Position numbers and translations under genes: made by a program. The notes under the pieces were generated by a model, which was given only the letters and a program-made list of their open reading frames with translations, was not told the DNA's origin and ran no database searches. From Streptomyces pactum (GTDB taxonomy: Bacteria; Actinomycetota; Actinomycetes; Streptomycetales; Streptomycetaceae), in NCBI RefSeq assembly GCF_016031615.1, contig NZ_JACYXC010000001.1, forward strand, positions 620,001-684,000: a stretch of 64,000 bases of DNA. The letters are read 5' to 3'. Shown in pieces: positions 24,318 through 33,653 of this stretch. Within the stretch, counting starts at the first letter, position 1; each line of letters begins with the position of its first letter.

Positions 24318-27212
24318 TCAGCCCTCGTAGTCCTCCAGCGGCGGGCAGGAGCACACCAGGTTGCGGTCGCCGAAGGCGCCGTCGATCCGGCGCACCGGCG
24401 GCCAGTACTTGTCCGCGGCGCGCACCCCGGCGGGGAAGGCCGCCACCTCACGGCTGTACCCGTGGTCCCAGGCACCGGTCACCGAGGCCGCGGTGTGCGG
24501 CGCGTTCCGCAGCGGGTTGTCGGCCGGGTCCCACTCCCCCGAGCCGACCTTCTCGATCTCCTGGCGGATGGCGATCATGGTGTCGCAGAACCGGTCCAGC
24601 TCGGCCAGGTCCTCGCTCTCGGTGGGCTCGATCATCAGCGTCCCGGCGACCGGGAACGACATCGTCGGCGCGTGGAAGCCGTAGTCGATCAGGCGCTTGG
24701 CCACGTCGTCCACGGTGACACCGGTGGCCTTGGTGAGCGGCCGCAGGTCGATGATGCACTCGTGCGCCACCAGGCCGCCGGGGCCGGTGTAGAGCACCGG
24801 GTAGTGCGGCTCCAGCCGCTTGGCGATGTAGTTGGCGCTGAGCACCGCCACCTGGGTGGCCCGCTTGAGCCCCTCGGCGCCCATCAGTCGCACGTACGCC
24901 CAGGAGATCGGCAGGATGCCGGCCGAGCCCCAGGGGGCGGCCGAGACCGGGCCGACGCCGGTCTCCGGGCCCGCGGCGGGCTGCAGCGGGTGGTTGGGCA
25001 GGTACGGCGCGAGGTGCGCGCGGACCGCGACCGGGCCGACGCCCGGGCCACCGCCGCCGTGCGGGATGCAGAACGTCTTGTGCAGGTTCAGGTGCGACAC
25101 GTCGCCGCCGAACTTGCCCGGCCCGGCGAGGCCGACCAGCGCGTTGAGGTTGGCGCCGTCCACGTACACCTGGCCGCCGGCCTCGTGCACGGCCGCGCAG
25201 ATCTCGCTGATGTGCTCCTCGAACACGCCGTGCGTGGAGGGGTAGGTGACCATCAGCACGGCGAGTTCGTCACGGTGCTTGTCGATCTTGGCGTGCAGGT
25301 CGGCGGTGTCCACCTCGCCGTCCTCGCCGGTCTTCACGACCACGACCTTCATCCCGGCCATCACGGCGCTGGCGGCGTTGGTGCCGTGCGCGGAGGACGG
25401 GATGAGACACACGGTGCGCTGCTCGTCGCCGTTGGCCCGGTGGTACGCGCGGACCGCCAGCAGACCGGCCAGCTCGCCCTGGGAACCGGCGTTGGGCTGC
25501 AGCGAGACCGTGTCGTAGCCGGTGACCTCGGCCAGCCGCTCGGACAGCTCCCGGATCAGGGTGAGGTACCCCTCGGCCTGCTCGGCCGGCGCGAACGGGT
25601 GCAGCCCGCCGAACTCCGGCCAGGTGACCGGCTCCATCTCGGTGGTCGCGTTGAGCTTCATGGTGCACGAGCCCAGCGGGATCATGCCCCGGTCCAGCGC
25701 GTAGTCGCGGTCCGCGAGCCGGCGCAGGTAGCGCAGCATCGCGGTCTCCGAGCGGTGCTGGTGGAAGACCGGGTGGGTCAGGTACGTGCCGGTGCGCAGC
25801 AGGCCGGACGGCAGCGCGTCGTCGGTGGCCGAGTCCAGCTCGTCCACGCCCGGCAGCCCGTCGGCCACCCCGAACGCCGCCCAGACCGCGGCGAGTTCGG
25901 CCCGGCCGGTGGTCTCGTCGCAGGAGACGCCGACGTGGTCGGCGTCGGTCAGCCGCAGGTTGACCCCGCGCTCACGGGCGGCGGCCACCACCTCGGCGGC
26001 CCGGCCCGGCACCCGGGCGGTGACGGTGTCGAAGAACGCGTCGTGGACCACCTCGACCCCGCCGGCGCGCAGCCCGGCGGCCAGCACCGCGGCGTAGCGG
26101 TGGGTGCGGCGGGCGATCTCGGCCAGGCCCTCGGGGCCGTGGTAGACCGCGTACATGCCGGCCATCACCGCCAGCAGCACCTGCGCGGTGCAGATGTTGC
26201 TGGTGGCCTTCTCCCGGCGGATGTGCTGTTCCCGGGTCTGCAGCGCCAGCCGGTACGCCTTGTCGCCGTCGGCGTCCACGGAGACGCCGACGAGCCGGCC
26301 CGGCAGGTTCCGCGCGTACGCCTCGCGCACCGCCATGAAGCCGGCGTGCGGGCCGCCGAAGCCCATCGGCACACCGAACCGCTGGGAGGAGCCGACCGCG
26401 ATGTCGGCACCCAGCTCACCGGGCGGGGTCAGCAGGGTGAGCGCCAGCAGGTCGGCGGCGACCGTGACCACCGCGCCCAGCTCGTGCGCCCGCTCGATCA
26501 GCGCCCGCGGGTCGCGGACCGCGCCGGAGGCGCCCGGGTACTGGAGCAGCACGCCGAACACGCCGCGCTCGGCCACCTCCGCCGGGATGCCGTCGGTCAG
26601 GTCCGCGACCACCACCTCGACCCCGGTGGGTTCGGCCCGGGTCCGGATGACCGCGATGGTCTGCGGCAGGCAGTCGGCGTCCACCAGGAACACGCCGTCC
26701 TTGACCTTGCCCACCCGGCGGGAGAGCGCCATCGCCTCGGCGGCGGCGGTGCCCTCGTCCAGCAGCGAGGCGCCCGAGGTGGGCAGCCCGGTGAGGTCGG
26801 CGACCACGGTCTGGAAGTTCAGCAGCGCCTCCAGCCGGCCCTGGGAGATCTCCGGCTGGTAGGGCGTGTACGCGGTGTACCAGGCCGGGTTCTCCATGAC
26901 GTTGCGGAGGATCACCGGCGGGGTGTGGGTGCCGTGGTAGCCCAGGCCGATCATGGAGGAGAACACCTGGTTGCGGTCGGCCAGGCCGCGCAGCTCGGCG
27001 AGCACCTCGGCCTCGGTGCGGGCCTCGGGCAGCCGCAGCGCCTCGGTGTTCTTGATCACGTCGGGGACGGCGACCTGGGTCAGCTCGTCGAGGGAGCCGA
27101 AGCCCACCTGCGCGAGCATCTTCGCCTGCGCCTCGTCGTCGGGGCCGATGTGGCGCCGGGCGAACGGGGTGCCGCGCTCCAGCGCTGCGAGGGAGATGCG
27201 GTTGGCGGTCAT
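24318..27212 (-). CDS. gcvP: Glycine dehydrogenase (aminomethyl-transferring), P protein
   Basis: 964 residues, the full length of the single-chain P protein. Both halves of the fused fold are visible: N-terminal RHIGPDDEAQAKMLAQVG and YTPYQPEISQGRLEALLNFQ; C-terminal LGSCTMKLNATTEMEPVTWP and the PLP site HLNLHKTFCIPHGGGGPG, with the lysine near residue 700. It decarboxylates glycine and passes the aminomethyl group to the lipoyl H protein of the glycine cleavage system. The ATG at 27212 has AGGAGG about 10 nt before it. Controlled by a tandem glycine riboswitch upstream. gcvT and gcvH are not in the window. Confidence 0.97.
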   Translation of the reverse strand: MTANRISLAALERGTPFARRHIGPDDEAQAKMLAQVGFGSLDELTQVAVPDVIKNTEALRLPEARTEAEVLAELRGLADRNQVFSSMIGLGYHGTHTPPVILRNVMENPAWYTAYTPYQPEISQGRLEALLNFQTVVADLTGLPTSGASLLDEGTAAAEAMALSRRVGKVKDGVFLVDADCLPQTIAVIRTRAEPTGVEVVVADLTDGIPAEVAERGVFGVLLQYPGASGAVRDPRALIERAHELGAVVTVAADLLALTLLTPPGELGADIAVGSSQRFGVPMGFGGPHAGFMAVREAYARNLPGRLVGVSVDADGDKAYRLALQTREQHIRREKATSNICTAQVLLAVMAGMYAVYHGPEGLAEIARRTHRYAAVLAAGLRAGGVEVVHDAFFDTVTARVPGRAAEVVAAARERGVNLRLTDADHVGVSCDETTGRAELAAVWAAFGVADGLPGVDELDSATDDALPSGLLRTGTYLTHPVFHQHRSETAMLRYLRRLADRDYALDRGMIPLGSCTMKLNATTEMEPVTWPEFGGLHPFAPAEQAEGYLTLIRELSERLAEVTGYDTVSLQPNAGSQGELAGLLAVRAYHRANGDEQRTVCLIPSSAHGTNAASAVMAGMKVVVVKTGEDGEVDTADLHAKIDKHRDELAVLMVTYPSTHGVFEEHISEICAAVHEAGGQVYVDGANLNALVGLAGPGKFGGDVSHLNLHKTFCIPHGGGGPGVGPVAVRAHLAPYLPNHPLQPAAGPETGVGPVSAAPWGSAGILPISWAYVRLMGAEGLKRATQVAVLSANYIAKRLEPHYPVLYTGPGGLVAHECIIDLRPLTKATGVTVDDVAKRLIDYGFHAPTMSFPVAGTLMIEPTESEDLAELDRFCDTMIAIRQEIEKVGSGEWDPADNPLRNAPHTAASVTGAWDHGYSREVAAFPAGVRAADKYWPPVRRIDGAFGDRNLVCSCPPLEDYEG

Positions 27213-27274
27213 CTGCGTGAGGCCTCCTGGTCTGTACGACCTGCGAGGGGCACCGCGGCGCGGGTGCCCGGACG

Positions 27275-27522
27275 GCCTCCCCCTCTGTCATCTCAACCTG
27301 AGAGCTTCACCGGCCGGGGCCGGTTTTCACCGTCGGTGAGGAGGGGTTTCCGGAGCACGCGCTCGCCGGTGGCCCACCCTGCTTTCCAGAGTGACCTCGC
27401 CCGCACGGTACGTGTGCCTGAGAGATTCCGGGGAGGATTTGCTCCTTCGGCGCCTCCGGCTCGCCCACCCGTCACCGGAATTCCGGTGGCGGCGGTGGTC
27501 TCGCCGGGGGACTCTCCCGCAC
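27275..27522 (-). promoter_or_regulatory. Tandem glycine riboswitch upstream of gcvP
   Basis: Read on the minus strand, two similar aptamers follow each other. The first starts GCGGGAGAGTCC near 27522 and reaches GGAATCTCTCAGGCAC near 27430-27415. The second starts at about 27393 with ACTCTGGAAAG and ends at about 27300-27277 with AAGCTCTCAGGTTGAGATGA and GGGGGAGG. These are the conserved gcvT-motif boxes of glycine riboswitches; the position 60 bp before gcvP matches the family, where glycine binding turns expression on. Confidence 0.88.
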
Positions 27523-27685
27523 GGGGTCTGCAGCCACGGCCAGCCTACCAGCGCCGATGCCGCCGGAAACCCTGGCGGGAGCCCCCGGCACCCCCTCTCA
27601 AGTGGCCCTCCGCCGCGATGTGGCGTTTTGTAGGTGTCACGGGAAACGATCTACCGGAGAACAGTTTTCGTCAGCGGGAGGAACC

Positions 27686-28003
27686 GTGCAGGCCGACATC
27701 GATCCGCGCCGGCTGATCGGGCGCAAGGTCTTCGACCGGAGCGGCGCCCGGCTCGGCACGGTGGACGAGGTGTACCTCGACGACGCCACGGGGGAACCGG
27801 AGTGGGCGGCGGTGCGCACCGGGCTGTTCACCCGGGACGTCTTCGTCCCGCTGCGCCCCAGCGAGGTGGTGGACGACACCCTCCGGGTGCCCTACGAGCG
27901 CGCGCTGGTCAAGAACGCCCCGGACTTCGGCGTCGGCCGCCACCTCTCCCCCGAACAGGAGCTGCAGCTCTACCACCACTACGGGCTGGACGTGAGCGGC
28001 TGA
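27686..28003 (+). CDS. PRC-barrel domain protein
   Basis: 105 residues from a GTG at 27686 with GGGAGGA at 27676-27682. DPRRLIGRKVFDRSGARLGT begins the barrel; VDEVYLDDATGEPEWAAVRT and FVPLRPSEVVDDTLRVPYER complete it, with KNAPDFG and LSPEQELQLYHHYGL at the end. This is a common small actinomycete protein, probably a dimeric beta-barrel; role unknown, sometimes linked to stress. Divergent from the riboswitch/gcvP unit. Confidence 0.88.
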   Translation: MQADIDPRRLIGRKVFDRSGARLGTVDEVYLDDATGEPEWAAVRTGLFTRDVFVPLRPSEVVDDTLRVPYERALVKNAPDFGVGRHLSPEQELQLYHHYGLDVSG

Positions 28004-28670
28004 GACGCCCCGGGCGCACGCGCGCGGCGGGACGGTGAGCGGGAGAGTGGCCGGGGCCGCCTCCACCGCGCGGGGAGCGGGCGCCGGCGGGCGCGCACGG
28101 CCGGTCGCCGTACGGGCACCGGGCGGCCCCGGCCGTACGTGTCCGGGCCCGCGCGGAGCGCCGCGGCGCGGTCACGTCGCCGCCGGCCCCCGCCGTCGTC
28201 CATCGCCCGCCGCCGTCCGTGCCCCGGCGCGGTACCGGGGCGTACGCCGCGGCGGTGGCACCCGCGCGCGGGCGCCCCGGTGCACCCGCGCGCGTCCAGC
28301 CCCGCCCGGGCCGCCGTGCGCCCGCACGCGGACGCGCCCGGTGGCCGCCGGGCCCGCGCCCGCACGCTTCCCCTCGCCGGGCCGCCCGGTGCGGCGGTCG
28401 CGGCCCTCGCCGGCCCCGCGCGCCGGACGGCAGGCGGGCGGGCGGGCGGGCGGGCCGATGGTCACCCGCCCCGGCCCTCGGCACGGCCCGGTGGCCGCGG
28501 AGTACGCGGGCGAGGCCATCGGAAGGAGCCCCGGGCACCTGACGCGCTCTGGGGCGCGCCAGGTGTCCGGACGGACGTCACCGGTGGCGCGGCACGCCCC
28601 GCGACCCGGCGGCCGCCGCGGGAACACACCGGACCGCGGCGGCCTGCCCGCTCGGTCCCGGCCGGCCCCC
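28004..28670. other. GC-rich non-coding region
   Basis: No supported gene on either strand between the PRC-barrel gene and the 3' end of the polymerase IV gene. Contains a (GGGC)n-type run at about 28433-28456. Confidence 0.5.
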
Positions 28671-30260
28671 TCAGTCGCCGGCCGGCCGGTCGGCGGTCCG
28701 GTCCCGGGCGAGGATCGAGGGCGGGTCGGCCGGGCTGAGCTCCGGGTCGTCCACGGCGAACGTCCGCACCCGCCCCGGAGCCGACCAGGGACCCTCGAAC
28801 CGCACGGTGACCCGGCCGACCCCGCTGCCCTGGACCCAGCCGGCGCCGTACTCGGCGTGCCGCACGTCGGTGCCGGGCAACCAGCGCCGTGACGGCCCGG
28901 TGCCGGTCTCGTCCCGGAACGGCTGCACGGCCGCGAGCGGGCCCTGGGGCGGCGCTCCCGGTACCGGTGCCGCGGGCACCGCCACGGGGGCGGCAGCGGG
29001 GCTCCCCGGGGCCCGCACGGCCTGCGGGGCGGCTCCGGGGGGCGCCGGTCCCGTCCCGTACGCCTCCCCGGCGCCGGGGGCCGCCGCACCGGCCGGCCCG
29101 GACGCGGCGGGCACCGTACCCGCGTCCGGGCCGGCCGGTGCGGCGGCCTGCGCGGCGTGCGCGGCCTGGGCGAACAGGTCCTCCTGGGTGTAGTCCGCGA
29201 GCCCGGTGACGCCGACCCCCAGCAGCCGCACGCCCTCGGTGGTGTCCACCTGCTCGATCAGCCGGGCCGCGGCCTCCTGCACCACCGCCACGTCGTCGGT
29301 GGGCCCGCGCAGGGTCTCCGACCGGGTGAGGGTGGAGAAGTCGTAGCGGCGCACCTTGATCACCACCGTCCGTCCGGACCGGCCGGCGCCGCGCAGCCGC
29401 GCCACGCACCGCTCGGCGAGCCGGGCGATCTCCAGCTGCACCCGGGTGCGGTCGGTGACGTCCTCGTCGAAGGTGTCCTCCACCGACACCGACTTCGACT
29501 CCCGCTCGGCGACCACCGGCCGGTCGTCGCGGCCGTTGGCCATCGCGTACAGCTGGGTCCCGTGCGCCCGGCCGAGCAGCCTCACCAGCTCCGCCTCCCC
29601 CGCCTCCCGGGTCTCCGCCACCGTGTGGATACCCGCCCGGCGCAGCGTCTCGGCGGTCGCCGGGCCGACGCCGGGCAGGGTGCGTACGGTCAGCGGGCCG
29701 AGCAGCTCCCGCTCGGTGCCGGGTTCGATGACCACCAGTCCGTCCGGCTTGGCCCGCTCCGAGGCGATCTTGGCGAGCATCTTGGAGCCGGCCAGACCGA
29801 CCGAGGCGGTGAGCCCGGTCGCCCGGAGGATGTCGGCCCGCAGCCGCTCCCCCACCGCACGGGCGCCTGCGGTGTCCTCGGCCACGCCCCCGGCCTCCAG
29901 GTCCACGAAGGCCTCGTCCAGGCTGAGCGGCTCCACCAGCGGCGACAACGCCCCCAGCAGCTCCATGACGCACTCGCTGACCTGCCGGTAGAGCGAGAAG
30001 CGGGGACTGAGGTAGGCGGCGTTCGGGCAGAGCCGGCGGGCCTGGGCCATGGCCATCGCCGAGCGCACCCCGAAGACCCGCGCCTCGTAGGAGGCGGTGG
30101 CGACCACCCCGCGCGGCCCCAGCCCGCCGACGATCACCGCCTTGCCGCGCAGGCTCGGCTTGGCCGCCTGCTCCGCCGCCGCGAAGAAGGCGTCCATGTC
30201 CAGATGGAGGATGGTCGGCGCGCCTCGCACAGCTCCGATGTTCCCGCATGCCACTGACAT
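28671..30260 (-). CDS. dinB: DNA polymerase IV (Y family)
   Basis: 529 residues from the ATG at 30260. Palm motif ILHLDMDAFFAAAEQ (about 17-31) and SLDEAFVDLE (about 113-122) supply the catalytic Asp and Asp-Glu; SYEARVFGVRSAMAMAQARR is the finger region; SVGLAGSKMLAKIASERAKP and RTLPGVGPATAETLRRAGI (helix-hairpin-helix thumb) follow. The little-finger domain runs to about 365. A 160-residue extension (Ala/Pro/Gly linker, then WLPGTDVRHAEYGAGWVQGS) is typical of actinomycete DinB forms. Translesion synthesis polymerase in the cytoplasm. Lies 115 bp after the MerR gene on the same strand. Confidence 0.95.
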   Translation of the reverse strand: MSVACGNIGAVRGAPTILHLDMDAFFAAAEQAAKPSLRGKAVIVGGLGPRGVVATASYEARVFGVRSAMAMAQARRLCPNAAYLSPRFSLYRQVSECVMELLGALSPLVEPLSLDEAFVDLEAGGVAEDTAGARAVGERLRADILRATGLTASVGLAGSKMLAKIASERAKPDGLVVIEPGTERELLGPLTVRTLPGVGPATAETLRRAGIHTVAETREAGEAELVRLLGRAHGTQLYAMANGRDDRPVVAERESKSVSVEDTFDEDVTDRTRVQLEIARLAERCVARLRGAGRSGRTVVIKVRRYDFSTLTRSETLRGPTDDVAVVQEAAARLIEQVDTTEGVRLLGVGVTGLADYTQEDLFAQAAHAAQAAAPAGPDAGTVPAASGPAGAAAPGAGEAYGTGPAPPGAAPQAVRAPGSPAAAPVAVPAAPVPGAPPQGPLAAVQPFRDETGTGPSRRWLPGTDVRHAEYGAGWVQGSGVGRVTVRFEGPWSAPGRVRTFAVDDPELSPADPPSILARDRTADRPAGD

Positions 30261-30375
30261 CCGAACCGCACGGGTGTGCGAGGACCGGCGGTTCCTGCGT
30301 GCCCGTGGCCTGCGCGGAGCGCGGCCGGCGAGGGGACGCGGGGGCGGGCCAGGCGGGTGGCCAGTGCGGGCCGGC

Positions 30376-30993
30376 TCAGCCGGCCCGGTTGCGCCGCCGG
30401 GCCAGCTCGTCGGCCGGGTTGTGGCCGATCAGCGTCTCACCGGTGTCCACGCGCTCGCCGTGCAGCTGCGCCAGCCCGGCCTCCACGTCCCGCCACACCA
30501 CGCCGACCGCGATGCCGAAGACCCCCTGGCCGCCCTGGAGCAGTTCCACCACCTCGTCGGGGGAGGTGCACTCGTACACCGAGGCACCGTCGCTCATCAG
30601 CGTCATCCGGGTCAGGTCGTCCATGCCGCGGGTGCGCAGGTGCCGTACCGCGGTGCGGATGTTCTGCAGCGACACCCCGGTGTCCAGCAGACGCTTGACG
30701 ATCTTGAGGACGACGACGTCCCGGAAGCTGTACAGCCGCTGGGTGCCCGAACCGTACGCCGGCCGCACGCTGGGCTCCACCAGTCCGGTGCGCGCCCAGT
30801 AGTCCAGCTGGCGGTAGGTGATGCCCGCCGCCGCGCACGCCGTGGGGCCGCGGTAACCGATCACCTCGGACACGCTCTCGTGCCGGGGCCCGGCCTGTGC
30901 CGTGACCCGATGCCTGGGAGCCGGTTCGGCCGGGGCTCCCCCCTGGAGCGGATACGGACCGCCGGCCGCCGTGCCGTCGCCGGTGCTTCTCAC
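30376..30993 (-). CDS. MerR family transcriptional regulator
   Basis: 205 residues from a GTG at 30993 with GGACGGAGG on the minus strand just upstream. Winged helix: GPTACAAAGITYRQLDYWAR then GLVEPSVRPAYGSGTQRLYS (about residues 55-95), and RDVVVLKIVKRLLDTGVSLQ (about 96-115). The 50-residue N-terminal extension is low-complexity. No cysteine cluster, so not a metal sensor. This is the conserved actinomycete MerR gene that sits beside the bifunctional nuclease and FtsR; its own promoter is clear at 31024-31052. Confidence 0.88.
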   Translation of the reverse strand: MRSTGDGTAAGGPYPLQGGAPAEPAPRHRVTAQAGPRHESVSEVIGYRGPTACAAAGITYRQLDYWARTGLVEPSVRPAYGSGTQRLYSFRDVVVLKIVKRLLDTGVSLQNIRTAVRHLRTRGMDDLTRMTLMSDGASVYECTSPDEVVELLQGGQGVFGIAVGVVWRDVEAGLAQLHGERVDTGETLIGHNPADELARRRNRAG

Positions 30994-31023
30994 GCCGACC
31001 TCCGTCCTTGACCTGCCTTCTCG

Positions 31024-31052
31024 ACGGTAGGCAGTCACCCGGGGTGCGTCAA
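31024..31052 (-). promoter_or_regulatory. Promoter of the MerR gene
   Basis: Minus-strand TTGACG (31052-31047) and TACCGT (31029-31024) with a 17-bp spacer, 30 bp before the MerR GTG at 30993. A strong housekeeping-type promoter. Confidence 0.65.
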
Positions 31053-31061
31053 CGATCGCCA

Positions 31062-31097
31062 CACTCGGCACGCCGAGTGATAATCACCCTGAGGGTG
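31062..31097. promoter_or_regulatory. Two adjacent palindromes upstream of the MerR promoter
   Basis: CACTCGGC-AC-GCCGAGTG (31062-31079), then CACCC-TGA-GGGTG (31085-31097) after a short AT-rich gap. The first is 10 bp upstream of the -35 box. They could be operators or the end of the preceding bifunctional nuclease transcript. Confidence 0.5.
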
Positions 31098-31422
31098 GTT
31101 TCCCGTGACTCCGCCGCGGGAAAGGCTACTCGAATACGCTCGGACAGGGGTCCGAATACGGCCTTCGGGCGCGTCGCGCCGGCCGTTCCGCCGCTCCGCC
31201 TCTCCTCAGCGCCGCTCGCGGGGCCCGCCGGCCCGGGGAAACGCTGCACCGGTGCTCGGCGCGAACGGCGGGAACGCCGGGAACCGCCGTCACACAGGTC
31301 CGGGCCGGGCGTCCGCGGACGGCGCCGCCCCGGCGGTACCCGGCCGGACACCGTCCGCCCGGGTCAGCGCGCCGGGCAGGCCCCGGAGGCGGCGCACACC
31401 GCGCCACCGCCGTACGCCCGGC
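31098..31422. other. Non-coding gap between the bifunctional nuclease and MerR genes
   Basis: 325 bp, no gene on either strand. Together with the palindromes it separates the nuclease gene from the MerR gene, so the MerR/DinB pair is a separate unit. Confidence 0.45.
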
Positions 31423-31896
31423 TCACTGGCTGCTGGTCCCGAAGTCCTCGGGCGAGATCTGGTCGAGGAACTCGCGGAACTTCTCCACCTCGTCCTCCTG
31501 CTCGTCCGGGATCGCGATGCCCGCGTCGTCGAGCACCCCGTCACTGCCGTAGATCGGCGTGCCGGTGCGCAGCGCCAGCGCTATGGCATCGGAGGGCCTG
31601 GCACTGACCTCCACGCCGCTGGCGAAGACCAGCTCCGCGTAGAAGACACCCTCGCGCAGGTCCGTGATGCGGACCTCGGTGAGCTGCTGGCCCACCGCTT
31701 CGAGCACGTCCTTGAAAAGATCGTGCGTCAAGGGGCGTGCGGGGGTCATGCCCTGCTGGGCGAAGGCGATCGCGGTCGCCTCGCCCGGCCCGATCCAGAT
31801 CGGGAGGTACCGGTCGCCTCCCACTTCACGCAGGAGCACGATCGGCTGGTTGGACGGCATTTCCACCCGGACACCCACCACGTCGAGCTCGTTCAC
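31423..31896 (-). CDS. Bifunctional nuclease family protein (DUF151)
   Basis: 157 residues from the ATG at 31896. Starts NELDVVGVRVEMPSNQPIVL, then YLPIWIGPGEATAIAFAQQG (about 30-49) and VSARPSDAIALALRTGTPIY (about 96-115), the conserved BFN core. The C-terminal tail is acidic. Plant and bacterial members have been reported to cut DNA and RNA, but the role in actinomycetes is unclear. 53 bp after the FtsR gene on the same strand. Confidence 0.92.
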   Translation of the reverse strand: MNELDVVGVRVEMPSNQPIVLLREVGGDRYLPIWIGPGEATAIAFAQQGMTPARPLTHDLFKDVLEAVGQQLTEVRITDLREGVFYAELVFASGVEVSARPSDAIALALRTGTPIYGSDGVLDDAGIAIPDEQEDEVEKFREFLDQISPEDFGTSSQ

Positions 31897-31949
31897 ACAG
31901 CAACCCTAGGACGTGCGCGGCCGGTTTGGATAGTCGGGCCCGCGTTCGG

Positions 31950-32696
31950 TCAGTCCGGACGGGACCGGAGGGCCGATTCCAGCAGGGCCGCGTGGAGCCG
32001 CACGGTGAGCGTGGCGATCTCCCGGGCGGTGGCCTCCGCATGGGTCCTGGTCTGCGGATTCCGGTGCCGGCGCAGTGGTGCGACCACCTGTTCGACCAGC
32101 CCGGCCTCACGCTCCGCGGACGCCTTCACGGCCCGCAGGTGGCGCGACTGCAGGCCGAACCTGCCCAGGTCGGAGATGATCCGCGCCAGCGGCACCGCCT
32201 CGGCCTCGTAGCGGCCGTCCCGGCCGGGCCCCAGCAGCCCGTACGACTCCCACTCGGCGAGTTCCTCCTCGCCGACCTCGGCCGCCGCCATGAACTCGTC
32301 GCGCCCCAGCCGGGCCGCGGCGGGGCGCTGGAGGTCGATCTCGGCGCCGTCGGACAGCTCGCGGACGGCGGGTGCCGCCCCGGGCGTGGGCGGCTGCACC
32401 GGCTCGCCACGTTCCAGGGCGTCCAGGTGCTCCCGGATGACCTTCAGTGGCAGATAGTGATCGCGCTGCATGCGCAGGACGTGGGCGAGGCGCTCCACGT
32501 CCTGCTCACGGAACTTGCGGTACCCCGAAGGCGTCCGCTCCGGCTCCACCAGGCCCTCCGCCTCCAGGAAGCGGATCTTGGAGATGGTGACCTCGGGGAA
32601 CTCGTCGCGCAGCAGGTTGAGCACCGTGCCGATGCTCATCGGGCGGCGGCCCGAGGCGGCGCCGGAACCGGCGCCGCCCGACGGTGTGTGGAGCAT
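31950..32696 (-). CDS. ftsR: FtsR-type MerR family regulator
   Basis: 248 residues from the ATG at 32696 (GGAAGG upstream); an internal ATG at 32639 is the alternative. Winged helix: SIGTVLNLLRDEFPEVTISK, RFLEAEGLVEPERTPSGYRK, then RLAHVLRMQRDHYLPLKVIR (about residues 20-90). A second DNA- or effector-binding half includes EFMAAAEVGEEELAEWESYG. In corynebacteria FtsR controls ftsZ expression; this gene is the actinomycete equivalent by sequence and by the adjacent FHA gene. Starts 20 bp after the FHA gene. Confidence 0.88.
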   Translation of the reverse strand: MLHTPSGGAGSGAASGRRPMSIGTVLNLLRDEFPEVTISKIRFLEAEGLVEPERTPSGYRKFREQDVERLAHVLRMQRDHYLPLKVIREHLDALERGEPVQPPTPGAAPAVRELSDGAEIDLQRPAAARLGRDEFMAAAEVGEEELAEWESYGLLGPGRDGRYEAEAVPLARIISDLGRFGLQSRHLRAVKASAEREAGLVEQVVAPLRRHRNPQTRTHAEATAREIATLTVRLHAALLESALRSRPD

Positions 32697-32716
32697 GGAG
32701 CCTTCCGCTCAGGGGG

Positions 32717-33454
32717 TCAGATACCGACGCCTCGCTGGCTGGCGTAGAAGACCATCCGGTACTTCCCGATCTGGACCTCGTCACCGTTGTTCAGCGGTGC
32801 GGCGTCGATCGCCTCCCGGTTGACGTACGTCCCGTTGAGGCTGCCGACGTCCGCGACGGTGAACCGTCCGTCGGGGCCGCGCCGGAACTCGACGTGCCGC
32901 CGCGAGACGGTGACATCGTCCAGGAAGATGTCGCTCTGCGGGTGGCGACCTGCCGTGGTCAGCTCGCTGTCGAGCAGGAAACGGCTGCCGGAGTTCGGCC
33001 CGCGCCGCACCACCAGCAGGGCCGAGCCGGGCGGCAGCGCCTCCACCGCGGCCTGCGCCTCGGGCGAGAGCGACGGCAGCGGCGTCTGGCCGGTGACCTC
33101 GGAGTCGTACGCCTCCAGGCCGGAGATGGAGATGGTGGAGGTCGTCTCCGAGGCGCGCTCGGCGTGGACCCCGCTGCGCAGCGGCGTGCCGCAGTTGGAG
33201 CAGAACCGGCTGGTCTCCGCGTTCTGGTGGCCGCAACGGACGCAGGGAGCCGTGCCGACGCCGCCGGCGGACTCCTGGAAACCTATGCGGCCGGCACCGG
33301 CGGACGGCGCGCCACCGTGCACCTGGTCGCGGAAGAGCGGGCGCTGCCCCTCCCCCGCGCCACCGTCGGCCGTCTCCGGAGCGCGGTAGCGACCGGTGCC
33401 GCTGCCGCCGTCACGACGTGCGCTCTTGCCGAACAACTTCCCGAACAACTTCAC
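32717..33454 (-). CDS. FHA domain protein with zinc ribbon (GarA-like)
   Basis: 245 residues from a GTG at 33454 with GGGGAAT upstream. Order: basic N-terminus KLFGKLFGKSARRDGG; a zinc ribbon CVRCGHQ...CSNCG (two CxxC pairs, about 72-90); then the FHA domain (about 150-235): GSRFLLDSELTTAGRHPQSD, VTVSRRHVEFRR and GSLNGTYVNRE, with the phosphothreonine-binding Arg, Ser-Arg-His and Asn. It resembles GarA/OdhI, which regulates 2-oxoglutarate metabolism after phosphorylation by Ser/Thr kinases. First gene of the FHA-ftsR-nuclease run. Confidence 0.9.
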   Translation of the reverse strand: MKLFGKLFGKSARRDGGSGTGRYRAPETADGGAGEGQRPLFRDQVHGGAPSAGAGRIGFQESAGGVGTAPCVRCGHQNAETSRFCSNCGTPLRSGVHAERASETTSTISISGLEAYDSEVTGQTPLPSLSPEAQAAVEALPPGSALLVVRRGPNSGSRFLLDSELTTAGRHPQSDIFLDDVTVSRRHVEFRRGPDGRFTVADVGSLNGTYVNREAIDAAPLNNGDEVQIGKYRMVFYASQRGVGI

Positions 33455-33653
33455 GGGCGATTCCCCTTGACCGAAACAGACCCGCCCGTGGGGCAGGACA
33501 AACCCTCGTAACCCTGAATACACACACCGGTCGAGCCGGACACCCTCACAACGTCCGTGACCGTCAGACAGTTTCCACCACGCACCACCGATCTGGTGCT
33601 CCGACCCCCCACAACCTCATGCCCTGCCCAAGATCGCGTCATTCCTCCCCGCC

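Noticed and set aside
24216..27716. A long plus-strand frame opposite gcvP (1166 codons)
   Set aside because: Antisense shadow of high-GC third positions; Arg/Gly/His/Val composition, no motif, no ribosome site. gcvP on the other strand is certain.
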